Assembly (NCBI RefSeq): GCF_947259025.1
Contig: NZ_CAMYKO010000006.1
Coordinates: 186,001 to 250,000 of the forward strand
From: an uncultured Methylophaga sp.
GTDB lineage: Bacteria; Pseudomonadota; Gammaproteobacteria; Nitrosococcales; Methylophagaceae
Reading direction: 5' to 3'
Length of the DNA: 64,000 nt
In this document: positions 54,236 to 63,056 of the stretch, one piece after another
Position numbering within the stretch: position 1 is the first letter of the stretch
Layout of the letters: every line of letters starts with the position of its first letter
Program-made: the position numbers and the translations under genes
The notes under the pieces: model-generated
Told to the model about the DNA's origin: nothing
Seen by the model: the letters and a program-made list of their open reading frames with translations, nothing else
Databases searched by the model: none

Positions 54236-54621
54236 GTCATTGCGAGGAGGTACGACGAAGCAATCCAGTCCAGCGCCGGGTGAAAAAAACCGTTTTGAAC
54301 AAAGCCTGAAAGCTCAAGAGAGCGACACCACTAAGAGTCTCGCGAACCCACCGTCATTGCGAGGAGGCACGACCGAGCAATCCAGTCCAGTGCCAGGTGA
54401 AAAAACCAGTTTTGAACAAAGCCTGAAAGCTTCAGAGAGCGGCACCACTAAAAGCTACGTAAACCCTCGTCATTGCGAGGAGGCACGACGAAGCAATCCA
54501 GTCCAGTGCCGGGTGAAAGAACCAGTTTTGAACAAAAGCCTTAAAGCTTAAGAGATCGTCACCACTAAAAGCTACGTAAACCCTCGTCATTGCGAGGAGG
54601 TACGACGAAGCAATCCAGTCC
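54236..54621. repeat. Tandem repeat array 3, period 116-117 bp, about 3.3 copies
   Basis: Left modules (GTCATTGCGAGGAGGTACGACGAAGC…) start at 54236, 54353, 54469 and 54586. The core (CAGTGCCGGGTGAAAAAACC … CCACTAAAAGC…) is unrelated to the cores of arrays 1 and 2 and no right module is present. It lies in the 54068-54644 gap between the GIY-YIG and metallopeptidase-like genes. No gene. Confidence 0.93.
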
Positions 54622-54644
54622 CCAGCTTAAAACCAGACACAAAC

Positions 54645-55160
54645 CTAAACCTGTCTCACCTGCCAGGTCGGCTCAAGCGATGAATTGATAATGCCATAAG
54701 CGATCAACCACTCACGGGCATCGTCGGCATCGTGCTCGAACCAGGCCTTGGCACTGCCCAGGCGGAAGGTGTAACCCCAGCGGTCCATATCGCGGAGCAT
54801 TTTGGCCCGGCCCAGCTTGTCGATAAACCCGGCCAGCAGGATTTGCAAAAAGCAGACGCCGTTTTCTTCGTCGTAGTCACCCTCGGCATCGGTATCCAGC
54901 AGGGCACGACGGTCTGGATCCATACAGATATAGTGACCGGCTTCGTGCAAAGCCGAGTGTACCGGGGTGTCGTTTCGCAGAAACAGTCGATTGCCAGACA
55001 GCCCGGCTTCGCGTTCACCAAAGAAACTGCCGGGAATGGCCTTATCATCGGAAACGCTGACAATTTCAATGCCATAACGGCTAAGCAATGCAGCCAGCTT
55101 TTGCTGCATGGCCTGATCGCAGTTGATAACGTCGGTGGGATCAGACACGCCGCGAGTCAC
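54645..55160 (-). CDS. Putative zinc-metallopeptidase-like protein (HExxH)
   Basis: A protein of up to 171 residues with HSALHEAGHYICMDPDRR, a HEAGH zinc-binding motif, in the middle. Glu and His residues after it could complete a metal site (DAEGDYDEENGVCFLQIL). No signal peptide. The start is uncertain: GTG 55160 or GTG 55148, both within the end of tcdA. Conserved but uncharacterised in gammaproteobacteria as far as I know. Probably co-transcribed with tcdA. Confidence 0.7.
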   Translation of the reverse strand: MTRGVSDPTDVINCDQAMQQKLAALLSRYGIEIVSVSDDKAIPGSFFGEREAGLSGNRLFLRNDTPVHSALHEAGHYICMDPDRRALLDTDAEGDYDEENGVCFLQILLAGFIDKLGRAKMLRDMDRWGYTFRLGSAKAWFEHDADDAREWLIAYGIINSSLEPTWQVRQV

Positions 55161-55881
55161 CGACGATATGATTGACCACCATCCCGGCTAGTGTCAGCCC
55201 GAAAATGGAAGGCATATAACTGACTGTGCCATTAACCGCCCGGGCCCTGCCGCGGCTGACTGGTTCGGGAGGGAGCGGGGGAAGCGGGGATTCCAGGGAA
55301 TAGACGGTCTGAATACCGCGGCCGACTCCGCGTCTGCGCAGTTTGCTACGCAGTTGTTTAGCCAGTTTGCACATGCTGGTATCCATCAGATCACCGCTGC
55401 GGACCTGGGTCGGATCCAGTTTGCCGCCTGCACCCATACTGGCGAAGACCGCCATGCCCTCACGCCAAGCCGCTTCCAGCAGGGTGGCTTTGCTACTGAG
55501 GCTGTCGATAGCGTCGATAATCACATCGTAATCAGCGCTGCTCAATACTTCGGGAATACTGCTCGGGGTAAGAAATTCAGTCAGCAGGGTTAACTCACAA
55601 TCGGGGTTGATATCACGGATGCGGTTGGCCATGACCTCTGCTTTGAGTGTGTCCACGGTCGAGTTGAGGGCGACCAGTTGGCGGTTCATATTGGAGCCGG
55701 ACACCACATCATGATCGACCAGCGTCATTTTACCCACGCCCATCCGGGCCAGGGCTTCGGCGGTAAAAGAACCGACGCCGCCCATGCCGGCAAGAAACAC
55801 GTGTGACTGTTGCAGTTTGGCAATGCCCTCATCGCCAATCAGGATGTGGGTGCGTTCAAACAGGGGGTTGGAATGTGCCAT
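55141..55881 (-). CDS. tcdA: tRNA threonylcarbamoyladenosine dehydratase
   Basis: E1-like ATP-dependent enzyme that cyclises t6A37 in tRNA to ct6A. It has 246 residues from ATG 55881 (GAGG upstream). The ThiF/MoeB fold is clear: nucleotide motif GMGGVGSFTAEALARMG, LVDHDVVSGSNMNRQ with the conserved Arg, and catalytic Cys in the SMCKLAKQL region. The frame is open a little further upstream to 55893. It sits 78 bases after tgpA. Confidence 0.93.
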   Translation of the reverse strand: MAHSNPLFERTHILIGDEGIAKLQQSHVFLAGMGGVGSFTAEALARMGVGKMTLVDHDVVSGSNMNRQLVALNSTVDTLKAEVMANRIRDINPDCELTLLTEFLTPSSIPEVLSSADYDVIIDAIDSLSSKATLLEAAWREGMAVFASMGAGGKLDPTQVRSGDLMDTSMCKLAKQLRSKLRRRGVGRGIQTVYSLESPLPPLPPEPVSRGRARAVNGTVSYMPSIFGLTLAGMVVNHIVGDSRRV

Positions 55882-55959
55882 GGAAGACCTCAAAGCGACG
55901 TAACTGGCACACTATTTTCCTGATCTCCGCCAGAATTGGCAAAATATTCAGGCCGAGTT

Positions 55960-58014
55960 TTAGCGGCGCGGACGAAACGCTTTGATCTGATCAGCCAGTT
56001 CGTTGAGTAAGGCGCTGTTGTCACGGCGATAGCGCAGTCGGGCATAGAGCTCGGTAATTGACTGAATCTGGCGCTGATAAGCGGGTAATTGCTGTTCTGC
56101 CCGCCGGGCAAAATCCTGCGGGCCTTCGTGGGCTGCTTTGTGGATCCCCAGCCGTGCCAGTTTGTAACAAAACCGCTGGTAATAGGCGACAACGGGTTCT
56201 GTTGGCTGGCGCCGATAGAACGATAAAAACAGCATGATAATCCCGGTCAGCGCCAGCAGCGCAGTCAAGACGGCAATCATCTTGCGCCAGTCCGGGTTAC
56301 TCATGCCCAGCCGGGACAGCAGTTCTTTCTGGATTTGTGAATCAAAACCGACGACCCAGATATCCCAGGCAGTATTGAAGGCATCCCAGTTATTTTTCAT
56401 GTCCTGCCACAGTTCGACCAGCATGTCGTTATTGGCAATCATGCCGGGTGAGCGACGTGAGGCGGGCAACAGATCATTGATGCCGTTTTCCAGTCTCTGA
56501 CTGGAGACCGCGGCAGTCGGATCAACCCGGATCCAGCCCTGTTCGGGCAGCCAGACTTCGGTCCAGGCATGGGCATCGCGCTGGCGCACGGTGAGCACAT
56601 TATCCACCGGATTCAGGTCGCCGCCCTGGTAGCCGGTCACAATTCTCGCCGGTATGCCTGCAGCTCGCATCAAAATAGTGAAGCTGGCGGCATAGTGCTC
56701 GCAGAAGCCTTCGCGGGTTTCAAACAAAAAGCTGTCCACGATATCACCGCGCAGTTGAGGCGGAGACAGGCTGTAGACAAAGTCCTGCTGATTAAAAAAG
56801 GCCAGCGCCCGGTCAATATAATCGCTCTGGCCCGTGCTTTCCTCCAGCCAGCTTTCTGCCAAAGCCCGGGTTCTGGGATGCTCGCCGGCAGGCAATTGCA
56901 ATGCCGCCCATAAATTACGGTCGCCGCTGGCATTTAACTGGTATTCGGTGCTTGATGACAACTGGTACTGGCGGCGGTTTCGCATCTTTTCGGCACTGTT
57001 GAGACCACCATCGGGCGCAAAATAACTGGCCAGGCCCTGCGGTTTACCGGTGGGGAAGTCGAGGGCAAACAGCCAGCGTTTGTTATGCGGCTCCAGGGTG
57101 ATGGTGTAGTCCACAGCCTGAGACTGGTAATCAACCTGCAGTGCTTGCTCATTCAGTTGCGAAGTCTGCAGTGGCGACCAGACCGTGCCATCGCTCTGCC
57201 ACAACACCGGGCCGCGCCAGTAGAGCTGTTTGTTGGGGGGAACGTTGTCGTCTTCAAACTGCACCCTAAAGGCAATGGCATCAGACTGTATCAACTGGCT
57301 GATTTTACCCATCTGGATTTCATCGTTGATGCCACTGGTGCCGCGGTTCTGATCGGGGGGGATTTCACCCAGCGTCAGTTGTTCGGACATGGTGGCCGCT
57401 CCATTGCCACCGGCATCTTCCGGCAAGCCCCAGATAGGACCTGGAATGCGTGGGAACAGCATAAACAGAAACAGCATCACCGGCAGTGCTTTCAGCACCA
57501 TTTTGCCTGACAGGCCCAACCTTTTTTTCAGGCTCTGTGCGCTGGTGCTGGTATTAACGCTGATAAGGCAGCTGTTAAGCAGCACAATCACCAGCATCAT
57601 CAGCACCACAATAAACAGGCTCTGGGTGTAAAAAAAGTTGGTGATGACCAGAAAATAGCCGAGATAACAGGTCAGATAATAATCCCGCAAAGAACGGATC
57701 TCGACCACTTTGAAGGCCAGCATAATAGTCAGCAGCGCCGCACCGGCATCGCGGCCGATGGTGAGCCCGAAGTGGCTGAAAATAATAACAATCATCAGCG
57801 CGGCAGCCCCGTTATGAAGCACCCGCAGCCAGATGCTGGAAGCCGGCAGCGGCCAACCACGCAGGTTGTGCAGCAAACGCCAGCTGATCATCATCGTAAA
57901 AGCCAGCCCTACCCAGAAAGGCTGGTAAATAAAGTGGGGCAGCGCGGCGATAAACAAGGCCGCTACCAGCCCGTTGATGGTGCGGTGATCGGGAGACAGA
58001 TCCGGTCTAGCCAT
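55960..58014 (-). CDS. tgpA: TgpA-type transglutaminase-like membrane protein
   Basis: A 684-residue inner-membrane protein: about six N-terminal helices (DUF3488), a periplasmic transglutaminase-like domain and a C-terminal helix with a DUF4129 tail. The triad is visible: Cys in GFCEHYAASFTILMRAAGIP, His in RDAHAWTEVWLPEQGW, Asp in RVDPTAAV. TgpA is essential in Pseudomonas; substrate unknown. It overlaps the DUF58 gene by 8 bases and is followed by tcdA, forming a MoxR-DUF58-TgpA operon. Confidence 0.93.
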   Translation of the reverse strand: MARPDLSPDHRTINGLVAALFIAALPHFIYQPFWVGLAFTMMISWRLLHNLRGWPLPASSIWLRVLHNGAAALMIVIIFSHFGLTIGRDAGAALLTIMLAFKVVEIRSLRDYYLTCYLGYFLVITNFFYTQSLFIVVLMMLVIVLLNSCLISVNTSTSAQSLKKRLGLSGKMVLKALPVMLFLFMLFPRIPGPIWGLPEDAGGNGAATMSEQLTLGEIPPDQNRGTSGINDEIQMGKISQLIQSDAIAFRVQFEDDNVPPNKQLYWRGPVLWQSDGTVWSPLQTSQLNEQALQVDYQSQAVDYTITLEPHNKRWLFALDFPTGKPQGLASYFAPDGGLNSAEKMRNRRQYQLSSSTEYQLNASGDRNLWAALQLPAGEHPRTRALAESWLEESTGQSDYIDRALAFFNQQDFVYSLSPPQLRGDIVDSFLFETREGFCEHYAASFTILMRAAGIPARIVTGYQGGDLNPVDNVLTVRQRDAHAWTEVWLPEQGWIRVDPTAAVSSQRLENGINDLLPASRRSPGMIANNDMLVELWQDMKNNWDAFNTAWDIWVVGFDSQIQKELLSRLGMSNPDWRKMIAVLTALLALTGIIMLFLSFYRRQPTEPVVAYYQRFCYKLARLGIHKAAHEGPQDFARRAEQQLPAYQRQIQSITELYARLRYRRDNSALLNELADQIKAFRPRR

Positions 58015-58969
58015 GATATAGCGCCAGCTTTTTCAGGCATTGATGTTGATGGGCATCGCCCTGTGACGGTGGCAGCCAGCTATCCGGCAGTTCCAGTCCA
58101 TAGCGGTGACCGGCAGATTCGGCTTCCAATACCCAGCGGCAAAGCTGAGACAGCCGCGCTTCGGTGTCATTAAGATCAGCCAGATCCTGCCAGCGCAATA
58201 TCAGTTGGTGGCCCTCGGGGCTGGAAAACTGTTTGCTGCGCATGACTTCATCGCGGGCCAGGGCTTTCCAGGCAACCCGGTGCAAAGGTTCGCCTTCGCG
58301 GTAATTACGCAGGCCGGAAAAGTCATCATCGCCACTGTGCTCACGCTGCGTGCGTTGCCTGTCGCTGCCAGGCGGTTCGGGCAGTGGCCGCTTGCCAGCG
58401 GGCTCGGGATAGACCAGCACACGTGCATTTTGCTGATACACGGTCCAGGTATAAAACAGTCCCAGCGGATAAAGACTGGCCAGTCTCAGCTTGCCGATTG
58501 ATTGCCAGCCGCGCTGATGGGTGTCCCTGCTGAGGTTGATGCTGCGCGTATTATCGGCTTCAACGTGCTCCAACAGGCCGGTCTTTTCATAGGCTTTGAA
58601 GAACTGCCAGCGTGACCAGTTGCCGGGTTTTTTGCCGGCGATTTCAATCTGGTACTTGTCATGTTCGTCATGGTTGTTGACGGTCAGCCGGAAACGGGCA
58701 GGCTGGCCTTTAAACACAGGGTCCAGCGCGGTCACCTTAAGGGTCAGCAAGCGCAGGTTGGTGTGGCTTTGATGCATGGTCACATGACCGATGCTGGCCA
58801 GCAGAAAGCAGAGCAGGTGGCCCAGGCTGTTGTTGTAATTGATGGCGCCCAGCAGCATCAATAACAGCAGCGCGACATAACCATATCCGGCCCGGCTGGG
58901 GATGATGTAAATCCGCTGTTTCTGGCTTTGTCGCCAGCGTTGCCAGAGTGCTGTGATTGCCTCAGTCAT
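58007..58969 (-). CDS. DUF58-domain protein
   Basis: A 320-residue protein with two N-terminal membrane helices (YGYVALLLLMLLGAINYN and the following) and a DUF58 domain with the signature GLRNYREGEPLHRVAWKA (near 230). This is a vWA-related partner of MoxR ATPases. It overlaps tgpA by 8 bases and starts 7 bases after the MoxR gene. Confidence 0.9.
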   Translation of the reverse strand: MTEAITALWQRWRQSQKQRIYIIPSRAGYGYVALLLLMLLGAINYNNSLGHLLCFLLASIGHVTMHQSHTNLRLLTLKVTALDPVFKGQPARFRLTVNNHDEHDKYQIEIAGKKPGNWSRWQFFKAYEKTGLLEHVEADNTRSINLSRDTHQRGWQSIGKLRLASLYPLGLFYTWTVYQQNARVLVYPEPAGKRPLPEPPGSDRQRTQREHSGDDDFSGLRNYREGEPLHRVAWKALARDEVMRSKQFSSPEGHQLILRWQDLADLNDTEARLSQLCRWVLEAESAGHRYGLELPDSWLPPSQGDAHQHQCLKKLALYHG

Positions 58970-58976
58970 AGCTTGA

Positions 58977-59888
58977 TTAAGGAATAGCCACCTGGTGAAT
59001 CAGTTGTTCAATCCAGTCCTGGTTTGTCTCTTGTTCGCGGCGCTGCAGGCGATGACTGACGATGCTGGGCAGTACGGCCTGAATATCTTCCGGCAGTACA
59101 TGATCACGACCCTCAATCATCGCCCAGGCCTGACCGGCACGCAGCAGGCCCAACCCCGCGCGCGGTGACAGGCCGGTCTGATAGAGCCCGGATTCGCGGG
59201 TGTGGTTGAGGATACGTTGCACATAATCAACCAGGGCATGGCTGATATGCACCTCAGCCACCGCCTGTTGCATTTGTAACAGCTCATCAACAGTGATGAC
59301 GGCCTGCAACTGCTGTAACAGTTCGCGCCGATCCTGGCCCAGTAATAAGTCACGTTCAGCGCGGGCATCCGGGTAACCCAGTTCGATCCGCATCAGGAAG
59401 CGATCCAGTTGCGACTCGGGCAAAGGGAAGGTGCCAATCTGGTTGGCGGGGTTCTGGGTAGCAATCACAAAGAAGGGAGATGACAGCGACTGGGTCTGGC
59501 CCTCGACCGTGACTTGCTGTTCTTCCATGGCTTCCAGCAGGGCGCTCTGGGTGCGGGGCGAGGCCCGGTTCACTTCATCAGCCAGAATCAACTGATTGAA
59601 AATCGGGCCGGGGTGAAAATTGAATTTAGCGGTTTCACGTTCGTAGATGGATACGCCGATAATATCCGCCGGCAGCATATCACTGGTGAACTGAATGCGT
59701 TGAAACCTGAGTCCCAGGGTGGTGGCCAGGGTGTGGGCCAGTGTCGTTTTGCCTACGCCGGGGAGATCTTCTATCAGCAGGTGGCCTTTTGCCAGCAGGC
59801 AGGTCAGAGCCAGTTTGATGGGGTGCTGTTTGCCTAAAATGATGTCGTTGACGGTTGCCAAAATGGCGGCGAGCTGGGCTTGGGCCAT
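58977..59888 (-). CDS. MoxR-family AAA+ ATPase
   Basis: A 303-residue AAA+ ATPase from ATG 59888 (AGGA upstream; the frame is open to 59945). Walker A DLPGVGKTTLA, Walker B LILADEVNRASPRTQ, sensor 1 VIATQNPANQIGTFPLPES and the GL-rich arginine-finger region LSPRAGLGLLRAGQAW are complete. MoxR proteins act as chaperones that mature or assemble partners, here the DUF58/TgpA products. TatD lies upstream. Confidence 0.92.
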   Translation of the reverse strand: MAQAQLAAILATVNDIILGKQHPIKLALTCLLAKGHLLIEDLPGVGKTTLAHTLATTLGLRFQRIQFTSDMLPADIIGVSIYERETAKFNFHPGPIFNQLILADEVNRASPRTQSALLEAMEEQQVTVEGQTQSLSSPFFVIATQNPANQIGTFPLPESQLDRFLMRIELGYPDARAERDLLLGQDRRELLQQLQAVITVDELLQMQQAVAEVHISHALVDYVQRILNHTRESGLYQTGLSPRAGLGLLRAGQAWAMIEGRDHVLPEDIQAVLPSIVSHRLQRREQETNQDWIEQLIHQVAIP

Positions 59889-60009
59889 AAATAATCCTGT
59901 GCCTTGATTCCTGTGACTCAGTAGGTCTGAGATGATATCTTCCAAACAGACACACTATGTCGCCCTTGGTTCGCTGTAAAGCTGAAGATCAGAGAAAAAG
60001 CGGGCTCAT

Positions 60010-60777
60010 TCAGTCGAGTGCAAATAGCCGCTGGCAGTTGGCCGTGGTGACGCTGGCCACCTCTTTGCTGTCCACACCACGCAATTCGGCCAGCTTTTCC
60101 ATGATCTGCGGAATCATGGTGGGCGCGTTGCGCTCGCCCTGGTGTCCGGCCAAAGGCATATCAGGGGCGTCAGTTTCCAGCACGATGGCTGTTAAAGGCA
60201 GTTCGCTGAACAGGCGCTGTAGCTTCTGTGCTCGCGGATAGGTTAAAGCGCCGCCTACACCAAATAAAAAACCCTGTTTCATGTAGTGCTCAGCCTGCTG
60301 CATACTGCCGTTAAAGGCATGCACGATACCGCCGGGCACGCTGGACTGGCGCAGGATCTTCAATACTTCGTCATGAGCTTTACGCACATGCAGAATCACC
60401 GGCAGATTAAACTGCTCGGCCAGTTCTATTTGTGCTGCAAACAGGGCGGTCTGGGCTTTTTTATCGTGGCCCGGCACAAAAAAGTCGAGGCCGATTTCGC
60501 CGACTGCGATAGGCTGGTGCTGCTCTAAAGCCAGTTTCAGCGCCGCTATATCTGTGTCCTTGTGATGCTGCATAAACATGGGGTGCAGGCCCAGGGCCGG
60601 GGACAGCAGCGGTGATTGATCACAGCATGCGATCAGCGCCGGCCAGCGTTCAAGGCTGACACCGGGCACGATAATGCGGGTTAAGCCCAGTTGAATACAG
60701 CGCTCAATCACCGCGTCACGATCATCGTCAAAATGACTGAAATCAAGATGACAGTGACTGTCGATCAGAGGCATCAT
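60010..60777 (-). CDS. TatD-family metal-dependent hydrolase (YjjV type)
   Basis: A 255-residue TIM-barrel hydrolase with metal ligands IDSHCHLDF (His8/His10), the Glu of GEIGLDF, HVRKAH and LETDAPDMPLA (Asp). The ALGLHPMF motif is typical of YjjV. TatD proteins have DNase or D-aminoacyl-tRNA-deacylase-like activity; the exact activity is not known. A short Met-Met start. Confidence 0.92.
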   Translation of the reverse strand: MMPLIDSHCHLDFSHFDDDRDAVIERCIQLGLTRIIVPGVSLERWPALIACCDQSPLLSPALGLHPMFMQHHKDTDIAALKLALEQHQPIAVGEIGLDFFVPGHDKKAQTALFAAQIELAEQFNLPVILHVRKAHDEVLKILRQSSVPGGIVHAFNGSMQQAEHYMKQGFLFGVGGALTYPRAQKLQRLFSELPLTAIVLETDAPDMPLAGHQGERNAPTMIPQIMEKLAELRGVDSKEVASVTTANCQRLFALD

Positions 60778-60936
60778 AGCTACAATCCTGATAAATAGGG
60801 TTGAGTATTACAAAGGCTTGCCAGCCATTTTATGCCCGCAGCCGGGCACAATGCCAATGCTCGCTATCAGGGCTCGCTGTTTTGAAACCTGTTTTGGTGT
60901 TAACAGTCAAATAGCCCAGCTAAGGTGGAGGATAGG

Positions 60937-61407
60937 ATGACGGAAGAAGCTAAAATCGCCAGCGACGCCCATGAGCGCTTGTTATTCAATTTGTCAGTGG
61001 TGCACTTTTTGTTGCCTGCTTTGCTATTCAACACTGAAATATTATGGTTGATAGTGGGCTTACCGATGCTGATATCAACCGGGTTTGTGGTGTCGATTAT
61101 GCGCCGTGCAGGCCGACGGCAGCAACCTGATTTGATCCACGCTCACTGGCTATTGGCCTGGCGTCGCAGCCGTTATCTGCTGCTGTCCTACCTGGTTTCA
61201 CTGATCGTATTTTTTACAGGCTGGCTGTTTTTGATGTTGCAGCCCGATGAGGTGATGCGAGGCATTCAACTGGCGGTAGTGGGCTGGTTCAGCCTGCTAC
61301 CGATATCGCTGACGATTGTGTTGCTGTTAATCCTGGAAACAGCCTCGCTGGCTCAGTCACGGCAGGGCATGATGCCCAAACAGATTACCTGGTGGTTCAA
61401 GGCCTGA
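60937..61407 (+). CDS. Uncharacterised four-helix membrane protein
   Basis: A 156-residue inner-membrane protein with four hydrophobic helices (about 20-38, 40-58, 80-105, 112-137). Start ATG 60937 has GGAGG 6 bases before it; an in-frame GTG at 60925 lies inside that site. Contains the motif DLIHAHWLLAWRRSRYLL in the loop before helix 3. No family recognised. Its end overlaps the convergent ggt gene by 11 bases. Confidence 0.7.
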   Translation: MTEEAKIASDAHERLLFNLSVVHFLLPALLFNTEILWLIVGLPMLISTGFVVSIMRRAGRRQQPDLIHAHWLLAWRRSRYLLLSYLVSLIVFFTGWLFLMLQPDEVMRGIQLAVVGWFSLLPISLTIVLLLILETASLAQSRQGMMPKQITWWFKA

Positions 61408-63055
61408 TAGTTTTCACCTCTGCCAGGCCTTCACCGCGGGGATCGCTGGCGGCATCCAGCTCACCGGTTGCCAGATTGACGGTAATGATCTGCATATCCC
61501 CATACTGGCGGGACAAGGTTTTCACTTTATGGCCACGCTGTGTCAGAGCAGAAATGGTTTCCTCACTGAAGCCTTCTTTTTCTATCTGCACTTGGTCTGG
61601 CAGATACTGATGGTGATAGCGCGGGGCAGACACAATCTGCTCGGCATTCTTACCTTCAACAAAGTCCAGCAGACTCAGCAAAACCATGCTGATAATCCGG
61701 CTGCCGCCGGGAGTGCCGGTGATCATCAGTTTGTTGGGGTTTTCAATGAAGCTCGGTGACATGCTCGATAACGGTCGCTTATATGGCGCGATGGCATTGG
61801 CCTCGGTGCCGACCAGGCCGTAGGCGTTGGCGGTGCCGGTCTTGGCCGAAAAGTCATCCATTTCGTCATTAAGCAAAACCCCGGTGCCTTCGGCGACAAA
61901 GCCGGAACCAAACGGATAGTTGATGCTCAGCGTCGCTGCCACGCGATTGCCGTGTTGATCAACGATGGAAAAATGGGTGGTATTTTCGCCGCCTGATTTG
62001 GCCGGTTTGACGGGTTCACTGACGCCGGCGCGGTGATTATCAATGGTTTTCGCCTGTTGCCGGGCATAAGCTTTGGTGGTCAGCAGGCGCGGCACCGCCA
62101 CAAAGTCGCTATCACCCAGATGACGGCTGCGGTCACGGTAGGCCCGGCGCATGGCTTCAATTACCCAGTGTTGTTGTTGCAGTTTATCGGCGCCTTGCAA
62201 ATCAAAATGTTCCAGAATGTTGAGTGCCAGGGTCAGCACAATGCCACCGGAGGACGGCAGCGATGCCGAGGTGATCTGATAGTCATGATAGACAGCTTTG
62301 ACCGGCTTACGGGTTTTGACGCGGTAGTTGGCCAGATCCTCCAGGGTCCAGATACCACCATTATCCTGTACCGATTGAACCAGCTTTGTGGCGGTCTCAC
62401 CCTGATAAAATCCGGCTTTACCTTGCTCGGCAATCGCTTCCAGGGTATCAGCCAGATCGGGTTGTTGCAGGCGGTAACCCAAAGCCGGAACCTCACCCTC
62501 ATCCAGGAAAATGGCCGCCGTCGCCGGATAGCTCTGCATCACCTCATGACGAAAACCGGCCAGCCGACGGTAGCCTTCGCTGATGGCAAAGCCCTCGCGG
62601 GCATAGCGAATCGCAGGCTGCAGCACTGTAGATAAAGGCAACTGGCCGTAATGACGGCTGAGATAGTCGATTGCGGCCGGTACACCGGGAATACCGGCAG
62701 CCAGCGGGCCATTGAGGGAGGACTTGGGATTGAACTGTCCCTTCTGGTCCAGATACATATCGGCATGGGCCTTACCCGGTGCCATTTCGCGGCCATCGAT
62801 CATGATCTGATGGGCATCTCTGGCGCGGTGTAACAGCCAGAAACCACCGCCGCCCAGACCGGAACCTGCGGGTTCAACCACAGCGAGTGCCGCGGTGACC
62901 GCGATGGCTGCATCAAAAGCGTTGCCGCCCTGTTCAAGTATTTCCATGCCGGCCTGGGTGGCCAGCGGATGTGCCGAGGCAATGGCAGCTTGTCTGCCCT
63001 GTGCCTGGGCAGAGAAAGACAGAAAGCACAGCCATAAAATCAGAATATGTCGCAT
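61397..63055 (-). CDS. ggt: Gamma-glutamyltransferase
   Basis: Periplasmic enzyme that hydrolyses or transfers the gamma-glutamyl group of glutathione. It has 552 residues from ATG 63055, whose signal peptide (MRHILILWLCFLSFSAQA) is evident; the frame is open upstream but overlaps trhO. Ntn-hydrolase processing site: Thr in GENTTHFSIVD, with the preceding large subunit (GGNAFDAAIAVTAALAVVEP, SGLGGGGFWLL) and downstream small subunit (GTEANAIAP, PLSSMSPSF). It starts one base after the trhO stop, so the two are coupled. Confidence 0.95.
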   Translation of the reverse strand: MRHILILWLCFLSFSAQAQGRQAAIASAHPLATQAGMEILEQGGNAFDAAIAVTAALAVVEPAGSGLGGGGFWLLHRARDAHQIMIDGREMAPGKAHADMYLDQKGQFNPKSSLNGPLAAGIPGVPAAIDYLSRHYGQLPLSTVLQPAIRYAREGFAISEGYRRLAGFRHEVMQSYPATAAIFLDEGEVPALGYRLQQPDLADTLEAIAEQGKAGFYQGETATKLVQSVQDNGGIWTLEDLANYRVKTRKPVKAVYHDYQITSASLPSSGGIVLTLALNILEHFDLQGADKLQQQHWVIEAMRRAYRDRSRHLGDSDFVAVPRLLTTKAYARQQAKTIDNHRAGVSEPVKPAKSGGENTTHFSIVDQHGNRVAATLSINYPFGSGFVAEGTGVLLNDEMDDFSAKTGTANAYGLVGTEANAIAPYKRPLSSMSPSFIENPNKLMITGTPGGSRIISMVLLSLLDFVEGKNAEQIVSAPRYHHQYLPDQVQIEKEGFSEETISALTQRGHKVKTLSRQYGDMQIITVNLATGELDAASDPRGEGLAEVKTIRP

Positions 63056-63056
63056 A

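Noticed and set aside
28267-54621. CRISPR arrays as an explanation for the regular repeats
   Set aside because: Periods of 117-143 bp, conserved cores instead of unique spacers, and no cas genes.
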